Source: Synechococcus sp. ARS1019 (GTDB lineage Bacteria; Cyanobacteriota; Cyanobacteriia; PCC-6307; Cyanobiaceae). From it: 32,556 nt of DNA. The translations under genes and the position numbers were made by a program. Each line of letters begins with the position of its first letter. Position 1 is the stretch's first letter. The notes under the pieces are model-generated. The model saw nothing but the letters and a program-made list of their open reading frames with translations. It did not search any database and was not told the DNA's origin. Location: NCBI GenBank assembly GCA_002690325.1, contig NZED01000031.1, forward strand, positions 6,974 to 39,529, given 5' to 3'. Positions 18,937 through 27,327 of the stretch are shown here, one piece after another.

Positions 18937-20154
18937 GTGCCAAGACTGACTCCTGACCAGCTTCTGGATGAACTTTCGTGGATCGATGATCTGCTCATCG
19001 TCCAGGACCTAGATGGCGTCTGCATGCAGCTGGTGAAGGATCCACTGACACGGCAGATGAACCCCAGTTATGTCCGCGCCGCGGCCCAATTAGAAGGCCA
19101 GTTCATGGTTCTGACCAATGGAGAACATGAAGGCCGTCGCGGTGTAAATCGTCTGGTTGAAGCAGCCTTGGGCGATCCCTCAACACCGCAAAGGGATGGT
19201 CTGTATCTACCGGGTCTGGCCGCTGGGGGGGTGCAATTCCAAGACCGCTTTGGGACGTTGAGTCATCCAGGGGTGAGCCCCGAGGAAATGGATTTTCTCT
19301 CCAAAGCACCCAAACGGATGGAGGCACTGCTGCTGGAACAACTGCCGCAGCTTCTACCGAACTGCTCTTCCGCGGACATCCAGCACCTGGCCAAAACGGC
19401 CGTTCTGGACACCCAAGTTTCTCCAACGATCAATCTGAACGGGGTGTTCGAACGAATCCCAACCGATGTCGCCGGCCAGCGGGCCATGCAGACCATGCTG
19501 GATGCACTGATGCAGCAGCTGTTAAACGAAGCCTGTGCAGCAGGGCTCAGCAACTCGTTTTTCCTTCATGTGGCCCCAAACCTCGGACGGGATTCCGCAG
19601 GCCGTGAGCGATTGAAGCCTGCCATGACAGGCGATGTGGGCAGCACAGATATTCAATTCATGCTCACTGGTTCGATTAAGGAAGCCGGTCTACTCGTCCT
19701 GATTAATCAGCATGTGGCTCAGCGTCACGGCACGGCTCCATTTGGGGAGACGTTCAACGTCCGCACGGCTCCCAAGGATGCGTCCGAGCTGCTTCAACTG
19801 GTGAAAGAGCGTGTTCCGGCAGCACACATGCCTCGACTTGTTGGCGTCGGAGACACGGTGACATCGACGCAAGCCAGCGATGGCTCGCAGTGGCTTCGTG
19901 GGGGTAGCGACCGTGGATTTCTCACTCTGTTGCAAGACCTTGGACGCTGGTGCGGCCAGTCCAACCGTGTCGTGCTGGTGGACAGCAGCCATGGAGAGGT
20001 CGATCGACCGAGCCTGACGGATGGGCGTCTAGATGGAATCAGTGATCCGGACGATCCATTGCAGTTGGATGTCTTGATGCCAAACGGACCAACCCAGTAC
20101 ATCGCCTGGTTCCAAGAGCTGGCCAATCGCCGCCATTCAGTCGCCGTTGTTTAA
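18937..20154 (+). CDS. stpA: Glucosylglycerol-phosphate 3-phosphatase (StpA/GgpP)
   Basis: LLIVQDLDGVCMQLVKDPLTRQMNPSYV...FMVLTNGEHEGRRGVNRLVE; length and motifs as in cyanobacterial StpA. GTG start. Confidence 0.9.
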   Translation: MPRLTPDQLLDELSWIDDLLIVQDLDGVCMQLVKDPLTRQMNPSYVRAAAQLEGQFMVLTNGEHEGRRGVNRLVEAALGDPSTPQRDGLYLPGLAAGGVQFQDRFGTLSHPGVSPEEMDFLSKAPKRMEALLLEQLPQLLPNCSSADIQHLAKTAVLDTQVSPTINLNGVFERIPTDVAGQRAMQTMLDALMQQLLNEACAAGLSNSFFLHVAPNLGRDSAGRERLKPAMTGDVGSTDIQFMLTGSIKEAGLLVLINQHVAQRHGTAPFGETFNVRTAPKDASELLQLVKERVPAAHMPRLVGVGDTVTSTQASDGSQWLRGGSDRGFLTLLQDLGRWCGQSNRVVLVDSSHGEVDRPSLTDGRLDGISDPDDPLQLDVLMPNGPTQYIAWFQELANRRHSVAVV

Positions 20155-21122
20155 CGCATGCGTTTGTGACGCTCATGCCAGGCCGGCGTTGGCGTCAAAC
20201 GCAGCAGAAAAGGCATCTGGGTGATTGATGGTTTCCCCCCGCTAACCCAAATGGCATGTTCTTCGCTCCAATGCCGTTGCCCGGGAACAATCAAGCGTGA
20301 TTTGGAGGCATGGTCCGGCAGGTAAGCCGCCAGGAATCCTTTTTGTTGGACAAACAGTTGAAGATCAGAGAACAACACACCGTCGTCGGTCTCGATCAGC
20401 TCGAGTAAACCATCGGGCCGCAAGCCATAAATGATGCGGACATCGGCCAATTTCATCTCTCCGTAAACGCCGACATAGGACGCAGGCACGGGCCGCGTGG
20501 TGTTGCTGAAGGCATGCAGCCCACCGATAAACACCCTCAGACGCTGCGACAGCTCTGGGGTGAGGGCGCCATAACCGAATTCGAGCGTTCCGTCGTTGGT
20601 GATCCCAAGCCAGGCACGACCAGCTGCCGCCGCTTTGTTTCCGGCGGCCCAACGCCCATTGCCCATCAACAGATCACCATGCAGTCGCATGCCCAGCTCA
20701 CCGTTGCCGATGCCGCGGGCAAAGGTCGGACCCGATGTAAACAACAGGGCATCGAGATCTGCATTGGCCTCCAGTTCTCGGTTCCAGCCTCCAAAGAATT
20801 CGACAGTGACCCAGCGGGGATCGATTAAGGCACTGGTGTAGCCAATCGCCACGAGCTCTCCATCCGGCCGTTCAACTAGAAGCTCCTGATCCTGGTGCAG
20901 ACGAACGAGTTGATCACGCGAGGGCGGCGGTGGTTCAGGCTCCTGCAGCAATGCAGGCAAAACCACGGGGATGACAGAGCGCGTCGCGGGCGGTTGATTG
21001 AGCCACCAAGCCGTCGTCGCCCCAACCAGGCCAGATGCAAAGCACAAGGCAATCAAATGGAGGGAACGCACCACAAACCCTGTCGGCAAACGCAGTGTGT
21101 GGACTGAAACCAGTCGACGCAA
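20151..21122 (-). CDS. Membrane-anchored conserved hypothetical protein, 323 aa
   Basis: N-terminal TM segment (LHLIALCFASGLVGATTAWW), Pro-rich linker, large extracytoplasmic domain; overlaps the stpA 3' end by 4 bp. Confidence 0.7.
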   Translation of the reverse strand: MRRLVSVHTLRLPTGFVVRSLHLIALCFASGLVGATTAWWLNQPPATRSVIPVVLPALLQEPEPPPPSRDQLVRLHQDQELLVERPDGELVAIGYTSALIDPRWVTVEFFGGWNRELEANADLDALLFTSGPTFARGIGNGELGMRLHGDLLMGNGRWAAGNKAAAAGRAWLGITNDGTLEFGYGALTPELSQRLRVFIGGLHAFSNTTRPVPASYVGVYGEMKLADVRIIYGLRPDGLLELIETDDGVLFSDLQLFVQQKGFLAAYLPDHASKSRLIVPGQRHWSEEHAIWVSGGKPSITQMPFLLRLTPTPAWHERHKRMR

Positions 21123-21132
21123 GTCCAGATCG

Positions 21133-22125
21133 ATGGGTCAAGATCGACCAAACAGATCGACTCTGCGGAGTAACTGCCCTGTGACGGTTGACCTGGCCCC
21201 GTTTCCACCCGTGCACCGCGGAGCTGTGACCACGTTGCAGGTGAATCTGGGTTACCGCTGCAATCAAAGCTGCGCTCACTGCCACGTAAACGCTGGTCCC
21301 ACCAGGACCGAAATGATGGCTGAGGAGCTGATCGATCTCATCCCGGAGGTTCTGCAACGGCGCGCGATGCAGTGTCTTGACCTCACCGGTGGCGCACCCG
21401 AACTGCACCCCAGCTTCCGCCGTCTGGTTGAACAAGCCCGTTCCCTCGGGATCAAGGTGATTGACCGCTGCAACCTCACCATCCTCAGCGAACCGGGCCA
21501 AGAGGATTTAGCCAAGTTTCTGGCAGACCAAAGCGTCAGTGTGGTGGCATCGATGCCCTGTTACAGCAAGGACAACGTCGATCGACAGCGGGGTAACGGG
21601 GTGTTTGAACGCAGCCTGAGCGGCCTCCAACAGCTGAATGCACTGGGCTACGGAACGGGTGATAGCAACCACCGTCTCGATCTCGTTTACAACCCACTCG
21701 GTCCGACACTGCCTCCTCCACAAGCTGCACTAGAGGCGGATTACAAAAGGGAGTTGCATGAGCTGGGGTTGTCCTTTGACAACCTCCTCACCCTCGCGAA
21801 CATGCCGATCCAGCGCTTCGCCAAGCAATTAGAACGCAGTGGAGAACTGGAGTCTTACCAGCGACGACTCGAGAACGCCCACAACCCCGACAACCTTCAA
21901 GCGGTGATGTGTCGCACGCTCTTCAGCGTGGATTGGACAGGGCAGCTCTTCGACTGTGACTTCAATCAGCAGCTCGGGATGGCATGCCATGGGGCGTTTC
22001 AACATCTTCGAGACCTCCTCAATCCAGATCAAAATCCCGACGGTGGCGCTGTGCGAACAGATCATCACTGCTTCGGTTGCACTGCAGGTGCAGGATCCAG
22101 CTGTGGCGGCGCCCTACAAGCGTGA
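21133..22125 (+). CDS. arsS: Arsenosugar biosynthesis radical SAM protein ArsS
   Basis: Radical SAM CxxxCxxC in LGYRCNQSCAHCHVNAGPTRTEMM; C-terminal CFGCTAGAGSSCGGAL, typical of ArsS/DUF3641 proteins. Confidence 0.9.
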   Translation: MGQDRPNRSTLRSNCPVTVDLAPFPPVHRGAVTTLQVNLGYRCNQSCAHCHVNAGPTRTEMMAEELIDLIPEVLQRRAMQCLDLTGGAPELHPSFRRLVEQARSLGIKVIDRCNLTILSEPGQEDLAKFLADQSVSVVASMPCYSKDNVDRQRGNGVFERSLSGLQQLNALGYGTGDSNHRLDLVYNPLGPTLPPPQAALEADYKRELHELGLSFDNLLTLANMPIQRFAKQLERSGELESYQRRLENAHNPDNLQAVMCRTLFSVDWTGQLFDCDFNQQLGMACHGAFQHLRDLLNPDQNPDGGAVRTDHHCFGCTAGAGSSCGGALQA

Positions 22126-22179
22126 TCAAGCTGGTGCTGACACCATGGGGCAGAGTTCTAAAAGATCAGAGCGAAGTCA

Positions 22180-22401
22180 TTGAATCGGTTTTACGTGTTG
22201 TGCAGCGCGATCACAGCTCTGCTGGTGATGTCCTGCAGCAATGTGGCTGCCAATAACGAGCCTGGTCAGCCGAAACAGGCGATGTTTAAAACAAGAGCTG
22301 AAGCGGAAGCAGCTGCCGCGGACTTTGGCTGCACCGGTGCTCACCAGATGGGATCGATGTGGATGGTGTGCGAACACCACAAGACCACCCCTCACCACTA
22401 A
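22180..22401 (+). CDS. Small putative lipoprotein with DUF3721-type domain, 73 aa
   Basis: Signal/lipobox-like LLVMSCSN; MFKTRAEAEAAAADFGCTGAHQMGSMWMVC. TTG start. Confidence 0.7.
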   Translation: MNRFYVLCSAITALLVMSCSNVAANNEPGQPKQAMFKTRAEAEAAAADFGCTGAHQMGSMWMVCEHHKTTPHH

Positions 22402-22410
22402 GGCGCACCG

Positions 22411-22806
22411 ATGACTGAAGGAGGACATTGCGGAACAAAGCCAAAACCCATCGCTATCGGAATCGCGCCTCTTGGAACGATTTCAATCGGGATTGTCCCG
22501 ATGGGAGTGATCTGTATTGGCATCGTTCCAATGGGGGTCGTGTCCATCGGAGTGGTGGCCATGGGGGTAATCAACGCAGCTGTGGTCGGCATGGGCTTGA
22601 TCGCTGTTGGGGTGAACACCATGGGGGTGATTACCGCAGGGCCGATGAGCATGGGTCTCATCCAAATCCGCTCAACAACCAACCCCCGCTATCTCGCTTA
22701 CCCCTCCAAAGCGGAAGCCGAAGAGCAAGCCAAAAAACTTGGCTGCACCGGTGTGCATCGGATGGGAGATTCGTACTGGATGCCCTGCAACGAGCATCCC
22801 CAGTGA
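22411..22806 (+). CDS. Hydrophobic decapeptide-repeat protein fused to C-terminal DUF3721-type domain, 131 aa
   Basis: Seven tandem units of type xIGIVPMGVI, followed by YPSKAEAEEQAKKLGCTGVHRMGDSYWMPC. Confidence 0.8.
   Translation: MTEGGHCGTKPKPIAIGIAPLGTISIGIVPMGVICIGIVPMGVVSIGVVAMGVINAAVVGMGLIAVGVNTMGVITAGPMSMGLIQIRSTTNPRYLAYPSKAEAEEQAKKLGCTGVHRMGDSYWMPCNEHPQ
22453..22662 (+). repeat. Seven tandem 30-bp/10-aa coding repeats
   Basis: AIGIAPLGTI SIGIVPMGVI CIGIVPMGVV SIGVVAMGVI NAAVVGMGLI AVGVNTMGVI TAGPMSMGLI. Confidence 0.85.
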
Positions 22807-22825
22807 GCATCGACAGCACTGATGC

Positions 22826-23281
22826 TCAGCTTTGGCAATCGGGGCAGATGGCTCTGACGTTGAGACTGGATTCGATCAATTTGAATCCAAACCCTTTTGC
22901 AGCCTGAGCTCCAGCCTCAAGCACTGGCTGGCTTTCAAACTCTTCTGTACGACCACAGCGAATGCAGACCACATGGTGATGATCGCGATGATCTGCCACG
23001 GCCAACTCGAAACGGCGCCCTCCCTCCGTCAGTTCGAGTTCCTGTAAAAAGCCCATATCCGCCAAAAGGCGCAAGGTGCGATACACCGTGGCCAAGGAAA
23101 CCTTGAGATCCAATTCCACGAGCTGCTGATGCACCTCCTCTGCACTGAGGTGGCAACCCGATCCCCGGCGTTCAAACAACTCCAGCACTCGCTTTCGCTG
23201 AGGAGTCAGCCGACGTCCATCTTGATGAAGCTCCTGCTGAAGCGACTCATCCTCTTGAATAGATGCTGAGGAGAGCGACAC
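22826..23281 (-). CDS. Fur-family transcriptional regulator (Fur/Zur/PerR)
   Basis: RRLTPQRKRVLELFERRGSGCHLSAEEVHQQLVELDLKVSLATVYRTLRLLADMGFLQE...HHHVVCIRCGRTEEFE...CPDC. Confidence 0.95.
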   Translation of the reverse strand: MSLSSASIQEDESLQQELHQDGRRLTPQRKRVLELFERRGSGCHLSAEEVHQQLVELDLKVSLATVYRTLRLLADMGFLQELELTEGGRRFELAVADHRDHHHVVCIRCGRTEEFESQPVLEAGAQAAKGFGFKLIESSLNVRAICPDCQS

Positions 23282-23299
23282 AAGGCTTCACGTCTCTGT

Positions 23300-23323
23300 T
23301 CTCAATAGTAAGCACTAATGAGA
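23300..23323. promoter_or_regulatory. Candidate operator: 24-bp inverted repeat upstream of the fur-family gene
   Basis: TCTCAaTAGT-aagc-ACTAaTGAGA; 9 of 10 base pairs symmetric with a 4-bp spacer; 18 nt upstream of the GTG start. Confidence 0.65.
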
Positions 23324-23396
23324 GCTCTGTCTCCCGCCGCTCACGCAACGAAATCAGCGGTGATACGGTCCGCCACATCGCTCGAATCCCCAGCCG

Positions 23397-23663
23397 ATGG
23401 AAACGCACGTTCTGACGTTCACCATCACCAAACCCTTTGCCGAGTGGGCAAAGACCTACGACGCCTCATTGCCATTGCAAAAAATCTTCGGCATCAAATC
23501 GCTGTATCGCGGCGTCAGCCAAGACGACCCAACGCAAGTTTGTGCCGTGATGCAGGCGGAACCTGGGGTGATGGAACAGTTCATGGCTGACAACACCGAC
23601 ACGATTGTTGCCTCGGGCCATGTGCTCGAAACCACAGTGAACAAGGTGTACCTCGCAGGCTGA
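23397..23663 (+). CDS. DUF3764-like small protein, 88 aa
   Basis: METHVLTFTITKPFAEWAKTYDASLPLQKIFGIKSLYRGVSQDDPTQVCAVMQAEPGVMEQFMAD; recognised as the DUF3764 type. Confidence 0.75.
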   Translation: METHVLTFTITKPFAEWAKTYDASLPLQKIFGIKSLYRGVSQDDPTQVCAVMQAEPGVMEQFMADNTDTIVASGHVLETTVNKVYLAG

Positions 23664-23896
23664 TGGGTTGGATTCCCGCCAAGGCCTGGACCAGTCACCA
23701 GCCCCTCAACGGTTATCGCCATTTCGAGCGGGTGATGACGGGGGGGCGTGGCTCCAAACGCTGGGTTGAGCTGGCAGCTGTGCTCAAACCAAGCCAGAGG
23801 GAGCGCGTGTTGTGGAGCGAACTCAACGACAACAACGGATGGGTCAGCGGTTGGCAACCGATCGTGGAAGCAGATCCGGAATCCGCAGCTGAGTGA
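23663..23896 (+). CDS. TIGR02450-type Trp-rich protein, 77 aa
   Basis: MGWIPAKAWTSHQPLNGYRHFERV...RWVELAAVLKPSQRERVLWSELNDNNGWVSGWQPI; TGATG overlap with the upstream gene. Confidence 0.85.
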   Translation: MGWIPAKAWTSHQPLNGYRHFERVMTGGRGSKRWVELAAVLKPSQRERVLWSELNDNNGWVSGWQPIVEADPESAAE

Positions 23897-23951
23897 TCAG
23901 TCCGCACGGAGGTGCGCCCCTCTAAAAAAGAACGACTGGCGGCTTTCGCTC

Positions 23952-24200
23952 TCAGTTGTTGCGCTGCGAGTCGCGAAAGGCCTTGAGCTTGTCCATATCT
24001 TTCTCCTGATCAATCGAATAATCAGTGAGAATCAGCGCTTTGCCGATCGTGCCCAGTGCATATTCGATGCGATCAAGGTCACGACGGCCGCCTTCATCCA
24101 CGCGAGCGGCACGAATCACGTCCGGTTTGAACTGATCCGCAGCTTGCTCCAACAAATCGGCGATGGACCTGGCCTCGCTGAGGAGATCACTCTGAGCCAT
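23952..24200 (-). CDS. Conserved hypothetical protein, 82 aa
   Basis: Intact charged helical ORF MAQSDLLSEARSIADLLEQAADQFKPDVIRAARVDEGGRRDLDRIEYALGTIGKAL. Confidence 0.65.
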   Translation of the reverse strand: MAQSDLLSEARSIADLLEQAADQFKPDVIRAARVDEGGRRDLDRIEYALGTIGKALILTDYSIDQEKDMDKLKAFRDSQRNN

Positions 24201-24243
24201 GAATCAACCGCACCAGACCGCTCAACAACTCTGCCAGCTCCGC

Positions 24244-24972
24244 CTAGAAGCCTCGGGCACTCGGCCGTTCGCTGGAGAGCGACACATTGCCTGATGCCTT
24301 GGCAGCACTGGGCACTGCAGCGCTCTGTTGGCCTGGAGCCGCCACGGCATTAAAGGCCAAGGACCAACGTTCGCCATCACCGCGGAAGGGCATCACCGAA
24401 TGGGGCTGCCAAGCCGGAAACACATAAAACTCACCAGGAACAGGCAACACGTAATGAGCCATCCCAGTGCGGAAGGATTGGATATGCCATTCCTCCGGGC
24501 CGTGAAAGCACAGCTGGCCATCGAAGCTGTTGCCGTTGATCTGCGGAGGGACCTTCAAAAAAATCACGCCGGAAAAACTTCCACCATGGGTATGGGTGGG
24601 GTTGTAATCACCAGCTCTCTGGCAGTTCAACCAAAGGTCAATGGGTTGCAGCTGGTAACGACCTGGCACCCAGGGGCCACGTCCCTGGGGAGGCTGGCGT
24701 TCCATCACATGCTGAATCCAGTGGTGGCAAGCCGGCAGCAAATGCCCGTCCATGAGCGCCTGCACACCTGGCTGTTCAGGCCGTAGTTCCCTCTGCTGAC
24801 TCAATTGCCCCGCCAGCTTGCTCGATGCATCTGGGCTGGCTGTTGGGTTCGAAAGCACGCTCTCACCCAGATCAAGCAAGGTTTTTAACAAGGGAGCAGG
24901 CAACTCCCCTTTAAAAATCGAGCGAGGGAAAAGATCAAGAACCTCCACGATCTCCTTACCGCTGCAAGTCAT
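24244..24972 (-). CDS. TIGR02466-family 2OG-Fe(II) oxygenase-like protein
   Basis: IDLWLNCQRAGDYNPTHTHGGSFSGVIFLKVPP...PGEFYVFPAWQPHSVMPFRGDGERWSLAFN. Confidence 0.85.
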   Translation of the reverse strand: MTCSGKEIVEVLDLFPRSIFKGELPAPLLKTLLDLGESVLSNPTASPDASSKLAGQLSQQRELRPEQPGVQALMDGHLLPACHHWIQHVMERQPPQGRGPWVPGRYQLQPIDLWLNCQRAGDYNPTHTHGGSFSGVIFLKVPPQINGNSFDGQLCFHGPEEWHIQSFRTGMAHYVLPVPGEFYVFPAWQPHSVMPFRGDGERWSLAFNAVAAPGQQSAAVPSAAKASGNVSLSSERPSARGF

Positions 24973-25017
24973 GGTGACAGCGCCAGAGTGGGGCTGATGG
25001 TTGTTGTCTGATTGTTG

Positions 25018-25593
25018 ATGCGTGCTCTGGTGTCACTGGTTTGCCTAGCTCTCGTCTTGGGCTGTGCTCCAGAAAGCCGAAGCAAGGTACAAAAGTCGTC
25101 CATCACCACAGCAACGGTCGCGACCAAGGCCTCGACACCACCCGTTAACAAGGTGGAGCTGGCAGGACAGAACGGACCCACCGCGAACCTTCTCCAACGG
25201 GGCGGACTGGCACTCACCAGCCGGCGAACCGAGCAAACATTCCCTGATGGCAACAGCATTTGGAGGGTGGACTTGCATGGCCACGGCCAGCTGTTGGCGA
25301 GCTGGATCGCTGCCAGCGGCATTGCAGAGCGGCAACGGGTCGACCGCCAATGGTCTCCTGGTAATGCGTCACCGCTTCCCCCGGGCGATTACAACCTTGG
25401 CGCTCCAGAGCCCTGGGGAGAAGATCTTTGGTTCACGTTGACACCACGCTTCGACACCACACGCAGCGCTCTAGGAATTCACCGCTGCTATCCCGGCACA
25501 GGATGCATCTGTCTTCCCAACCGCGACGACATCGAGGCCCTCGCCGCTTGGGTTCGAGAAGCTGGGATCCGATCGCTGACGGTGCTCAATTGA
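25018..25593 (+). CDS. Putative lipoprotein, hypothetical
   Basis: MRALVSLVCLALVLGCAPESRS lipobox (LVLGC); about 190 aa. Confidence 0.75.
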   Translation: MRALVSLVCLALVLGCAPESRSKVQKSSITTATVATKASTPPVNKVELAGQNGPTANLLQRGGLALTSRRTEQTFPDGNSIWRVDLHGHGQLLASWIAASGIAERQRVDRQWSPGNASPLPPGDYNLGAPEPWGEDLWFTLTPRFDTTRSALGIHRCYPGTGCICLPNRDDIEALAAWVREAGIRSLTVLN

Positions 25594-25594
25594 A

Positions 25595-25849
25595 ATGTTG
25601 AGCACGTTCCTGCTCAACCGCAGCGAGCTCCGATTTGCCGGTGTCAGTTTCACGGTCAAGGTGATTCTGTTTTGGTTAGCGGAGTTAGTGATCTGCCAAC
25701 TCGACGGCGGTCGAGGAATTTGCCGTGTTGTGGCGCGAGGCTTCGTTCCCTGCTTGGTGAGCTTTGCGGTGATGGACCTGTGGGTTGTTCCGAGGCTTCG
25801 TCGTCGAGTGGCACGACGTAAGAACCGCGACTCCCAACACATGCTTTAA
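25595..25849 (+). CDS. Small membrane protein, 84 aa
   Basis: Two hydrophobic segments; starts 1 nt after the upstream stop. Confidence 0.65.
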   Translation: MLSTFLLNRSELRFAGVSFTVKVILFWLAELVICQLDGGRGICRVVARGFVPCLVSFAVMDLWVVPRLRRRVARRKNRDSQHML

Positions 25850-25893
25850 GAAACGTCTGCGCTGGCGAACGTCTCTAGAAAGGAAGAACTTCC

Positions 25894-26913
25894 ATGCAAC
25901 TGCAGGGATTCATGGACGTGAACATCTGGATGATCGTTGGCTTCTTGCTGGCGGCCTTTTCCGTTGTCGCCAACGACTCGCTGCAGACGCTTGGCACCTA
26001 TTTGTCCTCCAACCGAAAACGCACACCCAAAGCCGTGCAGATGGTGTTCATCTGCACGGTCACCGTTGTGGTCCTGATGTTGGGCTGGTACTTGAAGGAT
26101 GGAGATCCGGCGTGGGGTCGCCTCAGTGTTCCGGGGAAAGACTTTCCCCTGCCCGAGCCATTCACCTGGGTGTATGTCATTCCACCGATTGCTGTTCTCG
26201 CCTTAACCCAGTGGGGGGCACCGGTGAGTACATCTTTTCTGGTGCTCTCCTCCTTCCATCCGGCGAATATTGGTGAGCTTCTGTCCAGCTCTCTCAGTGG
26301 ATACCTGCTGGCCTTTTGTGTCGGCTTGTCCGCGTATGGGCTGGGCATGTGGCTGCTCGAACGCTGGGTCTTCCGTCGCAATCAAGACAACAAAGACGTC
26401 CACAAGCTTTGGTACGGATTGCAGTGGGTCTCCACGGGCTTTCTGTGGAGCATGTGGCTGGTTCAGGACCTGGCCAACATCTTCGTGTTCCTCCCTCGAC
26501 AGCTCGATCTCACCGCAATGGTGATTTGCACGTCGGTGTTGTGCCTTGGCCTTTGCCTGCTGGTCTTTACCGGAGGTGGACCGATTCAATCCGTGCTGCG
26601 CAGCAAAACCAACACATCCGATCTGCGATCAGCGACCGTGATCGATTTCTTCTTCGGGTTGTGCCTGCTTTACAAAGCGTTCCTATCGACCTTTCCGCTC
26701 AGCACCACCTGGGTGTTTCTCGGACTCATTGGCGGCCGTGAAATCGCCCTTCGAATCAAAGAACAGGAATTTGAAATCAGATTCACCAATCGCGAAAGCG
26801 GCAACTTGGGCAACGTGATCGGTCGTGATCTCTGGAAAGCCTTTGTTGGCGTTGTCGTCAGCCTTGTCATTGCCCTCAGCATTCAGCCATTGGTGCAACT
26901 CACGTCCAGCTGA
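25894..26913 (+). CDS. Multi-TM membrane protein, divergent PiT (inorganic phosphate transporter)-like
   Basis: VANDSLQTLGTYLSS and TQWGAPVSTSFLVLSSF ... STTWVFLGLIGGREIAL resemble the GANDxxNxxGT and PVSTT motifs of PiT permeases. Preceded by AAAGGAAG (SD-like). Confidence 0.7.
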   Translation: MQLQGFMDVNIWMIVGFLLAAFSVVANDSLQTLGTYLSSNRKRTPKAVQMVFICTVTVVVLMLGWYLKDGDPAWGRLSVPGKDFPLPEPFTWVYVIPPIAVLALTQWGAPVSTSFLVLSSFHPANIGELLSSSLSGYLLAFCVGLSAYGLGMWLLERWVFRRNQDNKDVHKLWYGLQWVSTGFLWSMWLVQDLANIFVFLPRQLDLTAMVICTSVLCLGLCLLVFTGGGPIQSVLRSKTNTSDLRSATVIDFFFGLCLLYKAFLSTFPLSTTWVFLGLIGGREIALRIKEQEFEIRFTNRESGNLGNVIGRDLWKAFVGVVVSLVIALSIQPLVQLTSS

Positions 26914-26976
26914 ACGCATAAACGAACTGGTGGATTGCTCAATCCATGGCTATGGCAGAACTGATGCCTTACCTGC

Positions 26977-27315
26977 ATGGGTGCCCTTTCACTCAGAGCT
27001 CTACCCGTTGTGCTGTTTTGCCTTGGAGCGTCAGCAGCGGGATCCCCATTGGCCTTTCTGCAACCCGACCAGAGCATTCTTGAAGCGCACCAACATCTGA
27101 TTGCAGCCGGATGGCAACCAGCTCCAACCCAGACCCCCTCCGAGCGAGAACGCCAGTGGGCTGCTGTCACGTTGAGTAGTTTGTCCTCTTGCTCGGGAAG
27201 CGGAGCGGGGTTCTGCCGATTTGATTACCAGCGGCAGGAAAAACGCTTGTCGGTGGTCACTGTCCCGTCCAAACCCGGAAAAGCCTCCATTGGACGGGTC
27301 AATCGCTGGTGGTGA
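26977..27315 (+). CDS. Hypothetical secreted protein, 112 aa
   Basis: Signal-peptide-like N-terminus MGALSLRALPVVLFCLGASAAGSPLA. Confidence 0.55.
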   Translation: MGALSLRALPVVLFCLGASAAGSPLAFLQPDQSILEAHQHLIAAGWQPAPTQTPSERERQWAAVTLSSLSSCSGSGAGFCRFDYQRQEKRLSVVTVPSKPGKASIGRVNRWW

Positions 27316-27327
27316 GGGCCCATTCCC

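Noticed and set aside
22453-22662. CRISPR-like or minisatellite interpretation of the 30-bp periodicity
   Set aside because: Units are contiguous with no spacers and conserve protein sequence better than DNA; this is a coding repeat.
22428-22907. 159-aa alternative-frame ORF over the decapeptide repeat
   Set aside because: A by-product of the 30-bp periodicity; the 22411 frame has both the regular repeat and the conserved DUF3721 module.
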